Part shown: piece after piece, positions 9,254 to 16,132 of the stretch
Layout of the letters: every line of letters starts with the position of its first letter
How positions within the stretch are numbered: the stretch's first letter is position 1
Source of the DNA: Pandoraea fibrosis
Lineage (GTDB): Bacteria; Pseudomonadota; Gammaproteobacteria; Burkholderiales; Burkholderiaceae
Direction: 5' to 3'
Assembly (NCBI RefSeq): GCF_000807775.2
Contig: NZ_CP047385.1
Span: 1,674,001 to 1,738,000 of the forward strand
DNA: 64,000 nt
Position numbers and translations under genes: made by a program
The notes under the pieces: model-generated
What the model was told of the DNA's origin: nothing
The model's database searches: none
Seen by the model: the letters and a program-made list of their open reading frames with translations, nothing else

Positions 9254-9424
9254 ATGGCAACCTCATTCGGTGAGATCTGGTACACGATCGGCGCGCTGGT
9301 CGTCATTGCGCTGCTGGCTGGCATGGTGTGGGAACTGGGTGTCTGGTGGACGCGACATCCCGATCACCGTGCGGTGCAACGTCTCGAGCACGCGTGGGAG
9401 AAGATTCGCCACCCGCGTCATTGA
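9254..9424 (+). CDS. small single-pass membrane protein, unknown function
   Basis: Encodes 56 residues from an ATG with GGAGG five bases upstream; a GTG at 9230 is in frame but lacks a site. One transmembrane helix (about residues 9-30: IGALVVIALLAGMVWELGVWW) is followed by a charged cytosolic tail rich in His, Arg and Lys. No family is recognised. The strong ribosome site and clear helix support a real gene. A hairpin at 9169-9186 (CCCGGC/GCCGGG) separates it from yeiH. Confidence 0.6.
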   Translation: MATSFGEIWYTIGALVVIALLAGMVWELGVWWTRHPDHRAVQRLEHAWEKIRHPRH

Positions 9425-9529
9425 TTGCCCGCAGCAGGGCATCGTGAGGGCGGTGGGCAAGGCGGCTGACGGGTATCAGCCGGAGGGAAGGTACGTGCCG
9501 CGTGGTAAGTGGTGTGTCTGCCGCGTCGC

Positions 9530-10423
9530 TCAGTCGAGCTTCAGATGGCGCGGTACGTCGGTATCCCAGCGCTCGAGATCCTCGAGCGGATACGGCTTGC
9601 TGCCATGTAGTGCGCGCTTGATGCGGCTCTTGCCGCTTGGCCGGGGAACGTTGGGCAGGGAGGCACCGGCCGGCGTGCCCGCCAGATCTAGATAGTCACG
9701 CTTGAACTCCGCCTGCGTCATTCCCCACTTCATCAGAAACTCGCGGCTGCCGCGATTTTTCACGACGCGGCCGGTCGACCGGCAGCCGAAGTGATACACC
9801 ACGCTCTTGCCGACAATGCGGAACGTGCGGCAGCCGACGAGCCACAACTTCATGAGAAAGTCGTCGTCGCTGCTCATCCCCGGTCCGAACTCGATGCTGT
9901 AACCGCCCACGAGATGCCACAGACTACGGCTCACGAGGGTCGGCTGCGTGGGCACACCGTTGACGTCCTGACGCTTGAGCGAGGCCGCGAAGGCGAGCAG
10001 GGCGGTTTCGTCGAACGTTTCCGTCGTCGTACCGAAGTCTTGCGAGACCACTTGTTTGCTGACACCGGCATTCGGTTCGATCATCACCGACGAGAGGTAG
10101 TACACCGGCGTGTCGAGCGCGCGGGCGGCGTCGATGAGCGCGGTATCCCAACCGGGGGTAACGAACATGTCGTCGTTCAGAAAGAGCAACTGATCGTGCG
10201 AGGCGAGCGGCGCCAACTGATTGAGCGCCAGACAAACCCCCACATTGCCGCTGCTGTGCGTGTGGCGCAGACCCTGTTCCCGAACCCATTCGAGCGTACC
10301 GTCGCTGCCATCGTTCACGTGAACGAGGATTTCGTGCGCCTCGCCGGAGTGACGGCGAACGCTATCGATGCACAACTGGAGGAACGGCAGATTGTTCCAG
10401 GTCGGGATCAGAATGCTTAGCAT
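9530..10423 (-). CDS. family 2 glycosyltransferase
   Basis: Encodes 297 residues. A GT-A fold is evident at the N-terminus: LSILIPTWNNLPFLQLCIDSV opens the nucleotide-binding half, HVNDGSDGT is the first acidic motif and LFLNDDMFV is the DxD-like metal site. The C-terminal third is basic and may be membrane-proximal. It probably adds a sugar to a surface polysaccharide or lipopolysaccharide; donor and acceptor are unknown. The O-antigen-ligase-like gene ends 16 bp upstream on the same strand, so the two are likely one transcript for LPS assembly. Confidence 0.88.
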   Translation of the reverse strand: MLSILIPTWNNLPFLQLCIDSVRRHSGEAHEILVHVNDGSDGTLEWVREQGLRHTHSSGNVGVCLALNQLAPLASHDQLLFLNDDMFVTPGWDTALIDAARALDTPVYYLSSVMIEPNAGVSKQVVSQDFGTTTETFDETALLAFAASLKRQDVNGVPTQPTLVSRSLWHLVGGYSIEFGPGMSSDDDFLMKLWLVGCRTFRIVGKSVVYHFGCRSTGRVVKNRGSREFLMKWGMTQAEFKRDYLDLAGTPAGASLPNVPRPSGKSRIKRALHGSKPYPLEDLERWDTDVPRHLKLD

Positions 10424-10439
10424 GTGGGGAACAGCTTGA

Positions 10440-11753
10440 TTACCGGGTGGCAGGCGTGTCGTGGTCGATCGTGTCGACCGAATTGCCGACAGGATATGCG
10501 AAGGCAGCGAACAGAGCCACCATCGTCGAATAGAAGGCGACGGTGACCTTCAGATTGAACGTCTCCACCGTCAGACCGAAGATGGCGAAAGCGACCGCCG
10601 TCATCAGACCCATCAGCGCAGCGCGATGCTCTCGGGGGCTATGGCGGATCTTGGCCGATCGGATGAAGAAGTAGGCAGGGCCTACGTAGACACCAAGAAT
10701 GCTGAGCAAGCCGAATATGAGCCCGTAGTCGACGACGTAAGCAAGGATTTGGTTATGCACCTCGCCTTTCCCGTAGTCGGCGGCCAGAGGCGTTAAAACG
10801 CCCGTCGCCGACATGGCGGGCATGGCATCGCGAAAACCGTGAGCGCCCAATCCGAGCAAAGGTTTCGCCTCGATGAGTTTCCCAGCGGCTTTCCACAGTT
10901 CAAGCCGGATACCGGTTGACGAATCGGGTTGTCCCGCATATAGGCTGGTGATATCCGTTCGAATGGCCTCGAAGCGTTCCCGCACCAGGGATGAAGCGAA
11001 GGCACTCGCCAACAGAACCACTGCGATAGCGGCAATGGCTATGCGCCGCCCGGTACTGATGGGGTGTTTGTGCCAGAAGAACCATACTGCCAGCAGGCAC
11101 GGTAGTGCGACCCAGCCGCCACGCGACTGGCTCGCCCAAGATGCGTAACAACCGGCCGCGCCCCCAAGAATCTTGAAGGCAACGATCCACGGTTTGTCAT
11201 GAGATAGCCAGTGAATCGAAACCAGCGACAGGATGCCGAGCAGGAGTGCGATGTCTCCGAAATGAATCGGATTCAGAAATGAGCTTTCGGCTCTCACTGC
11301 GAGAAGGTCTGTGGTTGAATACAACGCCATGATGGCGGCGCAGATGGCTCCCACCCCGAACGTCAGATCGACCCATTTCGGAATGACATTGACGATTCTG
11401 CGCAGGCTGAAAAATACGATGGTGGCGAGCACAAAACGCACGGGCGAATCGAGCGTATTCGCAACGATCTTCCCGTGGAGCACCTCGACCAGCAAAATCG
11501 CGAAGAACGGCAGAAACATCGCCAGGATGAGCACCCGGACGTGAGGGCTGGCCTTGAGCAGCGGCAAAATCTCGCCTCGCTGACGATCCACTAAAAGGAT
11601 GGTCGCGCCAAGCGCCACTGTCAGGAACACAACAGTGTTTCCCCCGCGCGGGACAACAAGCGCGGCAGCAGGAAACAACAGGATCAGGATGCCGAAAATC
11701 TTGGCAAAAAGATGTCGGCTCGGAATCATTGCCGACGCTTTAGACTTACTCAT
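10440..11753 (-). CDS. O-antigen ligase (WaaL/Wzy_C) family membrane protein
   Basis: Encodes 437 residues with about ten to twelve membrane segments. The middle has SQSRGGWVALP, the Wzy_C-domain hallmark. A large periplasmic loop follows (about residues 245-330) containing the RLELWKAAGKLI and GLGAHGFRD stretch and EVHNQILAYVVDYG, as seen in ligases with an essential His. The family joins undecaprenyl-linked glycan to lipid A core or polymerises repeat units; sequence alone does not separate these roles. It precedes a GT2 gene in the same direction. Confidence 0.85.
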   Translation of the reverse strand: MSKSKASAMIPSRHLFAKIFGILILLFPAAALVVPRGGNTVVFLTVALGATILLVDRQRGEILPLLKASPHVRVLILAMFLPFFAILLVEVLHGKIVANTLDSPVRFVLATIVFFSLRRIVNVIPKWVDLTFGVGAICAAIMALYSTTDLLAVRAESSFLNPIHFGDIALLLGILSLVSIHWLSHDKPWIVAFKILGGAAGCYASWASQSRGGWVALPCLLAVWFFWHKHPISTGRRIAIAAIAVVLLASAFASSLVRERFEAIRTDITSLYAGQPDSSTGIRLELWKAAGKLIEAKPLLGLGAHGFRDAMPAMSATGVLTPLAADYGKGEVHNQILAYVVDYGLIFGLLSILGVYVGPAYFFIRSAKIRHSPREHRAALMGLMTAVAFAIFGLTVETFNLKVTVAFYSTMVALFAAFAYPVGNSVDTIDHDTPATR

Positions 11754-11877
11754 TGGCTTGCAGGCGGACTTCGCAGTTTTCTTTGCACGAAGTATGCCAG
11801 AAATGCTTGCGCCAACGGGTTTTCGTAGGCTTTGTGTAACTCCCTATGGATGATCGCGGAATTGCGCGGCGTCCACG

Positions 11878-12225
11878 CTACAAATTCATCGCCCCCAACA
11901 CCCCGCACAGATGCAGCGCCACGTGGGTCCAGGCCGCTTCATCGTAGGAACCCCCTTCACGGGCTAGCTGTTGTGCCTCGTGAAACGCGCGCCACAGGGC
12001 GGCAGCGCTCGACGGGGTGCCGCCCGCCAGTTGATATTGGCGCTGAAGTGCCTCGGCCAGCCACGGTTGGTCGTGGGCACAGGCTTCGGCATAGGCCTCG
12101 ACAGCGACCCGCGCGTAGGGGTCGCCCGCCGGGTCGAGCACCACCGGGTGACTGGCGCTCGAGCGCGGCAAAGCGGACAGGGCGTGGCGCTCGACGGCGC
12201 TGTGGCGTGTGTGGTGATGTTTCAT
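11878..12225 (-). CDS. small protein of unknown function
   Basis: Encodes 115 residues from the ATG at 12225; the reading frame extends upstream, but that part overlaps another small gene and looks non-coding. The protein is alpha-helical and soluble, with a His/Arg-rich start, a central segment DPAGDPYARVAVEAYAEACAHDQPWLAEALQRQYQ, and a Trp-containing C-terminus. I recognise no family. It follows the 70-residue gene on the same strand by 59 bp, so they may share a transcript. Confidence 0.5.
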   Translation of the reverse strand: MKHHHTRHSAVERHALSALPRSSASHPVVLDPAGDPYARVAVEAYAEACAHDQPWLAEALQRQYQLAGGTPSSAAALWRAFHEAQQLAREGGSYDEAAWTHVALHLCGVLGAMNL

Positions 12226-12284
12226 GAGGGTCTCGTCTCGTGGGGCCGAGCCAGGGCCGCTGGCGCGGAATCGCTTGCGTGGAC

Positions 12285-12497
12285 TCAGTCGTTTTCCATA
12301 TCGCGGATGAACAGCATGGCCGCGTGCTTGGCCTGATCGATGCTCGAGAACGTCCGGCCATCCATCGGCCAGACGTCGACCAGTACGGCATAGTTGCCCG
12401 GCTGATCGGCCTGCATGATGCGGATGTAGTGCTGCCGGAACACGCAGCGTGCGAGTTCCACTGTCGGGTGCGGTCGGCGGAAGTGGGCGGTTGCCAT
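12285..12497 (-). CDS. small protein of unknown function
   Basis: Encodes 70 residues from an ATG with CTGGAG seven bases upstream, a good ribosome site. The sequence has a compact alpha/beta feel: VELARCVFRQHYIRI, then NYAVLVDVWPMDGRTFSSIDQAKHAAMLFIRDME. No domain is recognised. The hydrophobic strand and amphipathic final helix argue for a folded small protein. It is the first of two small genes on this strand. Confidence 0.6.
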   Translation of the reverse strand: MATAHFRRPHPTVELARCVFRQHYIRIMQADQPGNYAVLVDVWPMDGRTFSSIDQAKHAAMLFIRDMEND

Positions 12498-12616
12498 GAC
12501 AGTCTCCAGAAATTCGGCCCTCCGGCCTCGACGGGCCGTTGACTGTCATTCAGCAATTCGCGTGCCAGATATCTTGAAGTGGCTAACTATATGATTTGTA
12601 AGGAGGTCGCCGGCGC

Positions 12617-12661
12617 ATGTCCGTCACGTTCGTTGAAAAACGTTACGAAAACGAAACATGA
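12617..12661 (+). CDS. possible 14-codon leader ORF with near-perfect ribosome site
   Basis: TAAGGAGGT at 12599-12607 matches the 16S anti-Shine-Dalgarno over nine bases and stands ten bases before an ATG that opens a 14-codon frame ending in TGA. It lies about 150 bp before the LysR gene on the same strand. It may be a leader peptide, or the site may be coincidental. Nothing else in this gap explains such a strong ribosome site. Confidence 0.3.
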   Translation: MSVTFVEKRYENET

Positions 12662-12812
12662 CAGGAACGTCAGCCGTAACGGACGCCGCAGCGCAACCCG
12701 GATGCCCTCGCCAATCGGCGCTGCGTCGCCGTTTTTCTGTTCCCGCTAAAATGAGACACGCTCCCGGCCGGCCCCCTCGCTCCCCATTTCCCCGATCTCC
12801 GGTACCCCCCGC

Positions 12813-13766
12813 ATGAATCTGCGATTTCTCGAAACCTTCGTCTGGCTCGCCAAGCTGCGTAATTTCCGGCTCACGGCGGAGCGTCTGCATACGACGCAGG
12901 CGGGGGTGTCGAGCCGGATCGCGTCGCTGGAGCAGAGCTTCGGCGTGCGCCTGTTCGACCGGAGTGCGCGCGAGGTGACGCTCACGGCCGCCGGACAGAA
13001 GGCGCTGGCATATGCCGAGCGCATCGTCATGCTCGGGCAGGAGATGAAGCGGGAACTGAGCGATCCGGACATGCCACCGGGGGTGCTCAAGATCGGTGTC
13101 GTCGAGTCGATCGTCCACAGTTGGTTTCCGGATCTGGCGGCACGCATTCACCACGAATATCCGCAGCTCGAAATCGAAGTCACGAGCGAGACGACCATCA
13201 ATCTGTGCAAACAACTCGAAGCGGGCACGCTCGACCTCGTGTTGCAGACCGACGTCCAGCATGGCGCGGGGATTGAAAACGTGGCGCTCGCCGAATTTCC
13301 GATGCGTTGGGTAGCGAGTCCGAAGCTCAATCTCGAAGGGGAGACGCTCGATGTGGCCGATCTGGCGGCGTACCCGCTGGTGAGCTTTTCGCGCAACTCT
13401 GGGCCGCACAAGACACTCGAGCGGATGTTTTCGGTCGCGGCGGAGCGGCCGGTGCGTGTGAATTGCATGACGTCGGTGGCGGCCATCATCCGGCTCGTGG
13501 CCGACGGCTTCGGTGTGGCCATGCTGCCCCCCGCGATCATTCAGCGCGAACTGGGGGAACACAGCCTGCATTTGCTTCGCGTGAACGCCAATTTTCCCAA
13601 TCTGCCGCTCGTCGGGTCGTTCCGAACCGGGGCGCTGCTCGCCGAAAACGTTGCCCGCCTCGCGCAACGTACTGCCAGCGAGTTCGCGCTGAACATGGGG
13701 CCGGACATTGCCATTCCGCCCGCCGCCGCCATGACCGCGCCGACCTGGGGGGCGTCCGACGCCTGA
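12813..13766 (+). CDS. LysR-family transcriptional regulator
   Basis: Encodes 317 residues. The winged helix-turn-helix covers about residues 1-60 (MNLRFLETFVWLAKLRNFRLTAERLHTTQAGVSSRIASLE). The LysR substrate-binding domain follows (about 88-290), with the usual two-lobed pattern. It lies on the same strand as a DUF4286-like gene and an MHS transporter, 231 bp downstream, and may control them; classical LysR regulators are more often divergent. The inducer is unknown. Confidence 0.9.
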   Translation: MNLRFLETFVWLAKLRNFRLTAERLHTTQAGVSSRIASLEQSFGVRLFDRSAREVTLTAAGQKALAYAERIVMLGQEMKRELSDPDMPPGVLKIGVVESIVHSWFPDLAARIHHEYPQLEIEVTSETTINLCKQLEAGTLDLVLQTDVQHGAGIENVALAEFPMRWVASPKLNLEGETLDVADLAAYPLVSFSRNSGPHKTLERMFSVAAERPVRVNCMTSVAAIIRLVADGFGVAMLPPAIIQRELGEHSLHLLRVNANFPNLPLVGSFRTGALLAENVARLAQRTASEFALNMGPDIAIPPAAAMTAPTWGASDA

Positions 13767-13997
13767 GCCGTCGCCTGCCCTCCGGCCGTTATCAGGCGCC
13801 AAGCCTTCCCTCAGCCCCGTCGGGCAACGCTCACACGCTGGTCATAAGAATTTGCTGTCGCGGCGAATTTGATTTCTTGTTGGACGCCCTTCCGCCTGTT
13901 TTGCACACTCGGTCAGACGGTTGGCCCCTATGCATTTGCGCACTTGCGCATTGCGTGCGGGTCGATCCCCCGATTGTCGAAACCGATGGATTGCCTC

Positions 13998-14651
13998 ATG
14001 ACTGCCACTGCCCCCCGCGCCCAACTCTGCATCTGGACGAATATCGATCCGGCCTTCGAAGCCGACTTCAACCGTTGGTACGACCGCGAACACATGCAGG
14101 AGCGTGTGGCGATTCCGGGCTTCCAGTTCGCGCGCCGCTTCAAGGCCCTGCATGACTGTGCCCGTCCTTATCTGGCGCTCTACTGCACTCAGGACGCCGC
14201 CGTCTTCACCAGCGAGCCCTACGCTCAGGCCTTTCACCATCAGACGGAATGGTCGCTGCGCAACTTCGCACGCATGCAGGGCACGCAGCGCCGCGTGGGC
14301 ACGCTCGATGTCGAAGCGGGCGAGGGCCAGGGTGGCATGCTCGCCGCGTTCGTATTGACCGAGGCAGTCGTGGCCCGGGGGCGTGCGCGTCTCGAGACGC
14401 AACTCGCCGAAGTGGCGCAGGGCGACGGCATCGTGCGCGCCACGCTGCAAGTCACCGTGCCGACGTTGTCCGTCTCGCTCACCGCCAAGGACGCCCCGTT
14501 GCCCCCCGCCGACGCTGTCGTGCTGATCGAAGGCACCGACCCCGACGCCGTGCGCATCGCCGCCGAAACGCTCGCCGCCGCCCACGGCGTGCCGGCCGGC
14601 GAAGTCACCCGTTTCGCCATGCTCTGGCGCCTTGGCGCCAACGACGACTGA
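13998..14651 (+). CDS. DUF4286-like dimeric alpha/beta-barrel protein
   Basis: Encodes 217 residues from the ATG in TTGCCTCATG; upstream in-frame starts give an unlikely Cys-rich tail. The segment WTNIDPAFEADFNRWYDREHMQERVAIPGFQFARRF is typical of small ferredoxin-like dimeric-barrel proteins annotated DUF4286, which resemble EthD or monooxygenase-type folds. A second weaker repeat seems to occupy the C-terminal half (VVLIEGTDPDAVRIAAETLAAAH). It sits 65 bp before an MHS-family transporter, which suggests a role in catabolism of an imported acid; the reaction is unknown. Confidence 0.65.
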   Translation: MTATAPRAQLCIWTNIDPAFEADFNRWYDREHMQERVAIPGFQFARRFKALHDCARPYLALYCTQDAAVFTSEPYAQAFHHQTEWSLRNFARMQGTQRRVGTLDVEAGEGQGGMLAAFVLTEAVVARGRARLETQLAEVAQGDGIVRATLQVTVPTLSVSLTAKDAPLPPADAVVLIEGTDPDAVRIAAETLAAAHGVPAGEVTRFAMLWRLGANDD

Positions 14652-14716
14652 CGTCCCGCTGCCCTCTCGCGAGGCCCGGCCGAATGCCGGATCTCACGGA
14701 CACCCTGGAGACATCC

Positions 14717-16045
14717 ATGACAACGTATTCGAATACCCGCGACGCACGGGAAACCCCCGCCACCGCCGGCAAGTCGCGCACCCACAAAGGTCGTCTGGCA
14801 ACGGCAAGCATGGTGGGCACCACGCTCGAGTGGTACGACTTCACCGTCTACAACACGCTTGCCGCGCTGGTTTTCAATCATCTGTTCTTCCCGTCGGTCG
14901 ATCCGCTGGCCGGCACGATCCTGGCTTTGTCGACCTACGCGGTGGGCTATGTCTCGCGCCCGCTCGGCGGCTTCGTGTTCGGCAACCTCGGCGACAAGAT
15001 CGGTCGGCGCGCCGTACTGGTCCTCACGCTTGTCGTGATGGGCCTGACCACGGGGCTGATGGGTCTGCTGCCGACGTATGCATCGATCGGCATCTGGAGT
15101 CCGGTGCTGCTCGTCGCACTGCGTTTCGTGCAAGGCGTGGCACTCGGTGGCGAATGGGCCGGCGCGGTATTGCTGTCCGTCGAGCATGGCGATCAGCACA
15201 AACGCGGGCTGAACGCGTCGTGGACGCAGGTCGGGCCATCGTTCGGCACGCTGCTGGCGACCGGCCTCATTGCGCTCATCACGTTGTCGATCTCGCCCGA
15301 GGACTTTCTGACCTGGGGATGGCGCGTGCCGTTCCTGCTGAGTCTCGTGCTGGTGGCCTTCGGTCTGTGGGTGCGCCGCGGCGTGGAGGAAACGCCGATG
15401 TTCGAGGAGATGCAGCATTCGGACCGTCAGGCGGAAATGCCGATTGCCGACGTTTTCCGTTCGCACTGGCGCAACCTGTTGGTCGCCGGTGGCTCGCGCA
15501 TCGGCTCGGACGTGCTCTATGCGCTAATGGTGGTCTTCACGTTGACGTATGTCACGGGCACGCTGCATTTGTCGCGCCCGCTCGCACTGACGGCCGTGTT
15601 GGTCGGTACGGCGTTCAATGCGTTGACGGTGCCGCTGTTCGGCGCGCTCTCGGACAAGCTGGGACGCCGCCCCGTGTACGGATTCGGCGTGCTGTGTGCC
15701 GTGATCTGGGCGTATGGCTTCTTTGTGCTGCTCGATACCGCCAGCCCGGCGCTGATCGTGTTGTCCGTTGTGATCGGACTGGTGATTCACGCGATCATGT
15801 ACGGCCCGCAGGCGGCCTTTGTCACTGAACAATTCCCGACGCGTGTGCGTTACGCCGGTTCGTCGCTCGCCTACACGCTCGCGGGGATTCTCGGCGGAGG
15901 CTTCGCGCCGCTCATCATCGTGAGCCTCTACAAGGAGTTCGGTACGACGGTGTCGGTGTCGCTGTATGTGACCGCAGCCCTCGCGATAACGGCCATCGCA
16001 CTACTTGCCGCGCGCGAAACGGCGCACAAACCGCTCAAGGACTGA
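14717..16045 (+). CDS. MHS-family MFS transporter
   Basis: Encodes 442 residues from an ATG with GGAG seven bases upstream. Twelve membrane segments are expected. MHS signatures are present: TLEWYDFTVYN at the first helix, RPLGGFVFGNLGDKIGRR in the first loop, RFVQGVALGGEWAGAVLL, and the second-half LSDKLGRRPVYGFG. The family (ShiA, KgtP, ProP and relatives) imports organic acids or osmolytes with protons. With the upstream DUF4286-like gene and LysR regulator it looks like an uptake module for an unidentified carboxylate. Confidence 0.9.
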   Translation: MTTYSNTRDARETPATAGKSRTHKGRLATASMVGTTLEWYDFTVYNTLAALVFNHLFFPSVDPLAGTILALSTYAVGYVSRPLGGFVFGNLGDKIGRRAVLVLTLVVMGLTTGLMGLLPTYASIGIWSPVLLVALRFVQGVALGGEWAGAVLLSVEHGDQHKRGLNASWTQVGPSFGTLLATGLIALITLSISPEDFLTWGWRVPFLLSLVLVAFGLWVRRGVEETPMFEEMQHSDRQAEMPIADVFRSHWRNLLVAGGSRIGSDVLYALMVVFTLTYVTGTLHLSRPLALTAVLVGTAFNALTVPLFGALSDKLGRRPVYGFGVLCAVIWAYGFFVLLDTASPALIVLSVVIGLVIHAIMYGPQAAFVTEQFPTRVRYAGSSLAYTLAGILGGGFAPLIIVSLYKEFGTTVSVSLYVTAALAITAIALLAARETAHKPLKD

Positions 16046-16079
16046 TCGGCAACGGGACTTACGTCCGACCTCCAGACGG

Positions 16080-16101
16080 CGGCATGCCGCAGGGCATGCC
16101 G
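16080..16101. terminator. hairpin between convergent genes
   Basis: A perfect 9-bp stem (CGGCATGCC/GGCATGCCG) with a four-base loop lies between the convergent MHS transporter and the sensor kinase, followed on the plus strand by a T-rich stretch (ttgtggttt). The U-tract is weak, so termination is plausible rather than certain. Confidence 0.5.
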
Positions 16102-16132
16102 TTGTGGTTTGCAGAACGGCTCGCTGAACCAC

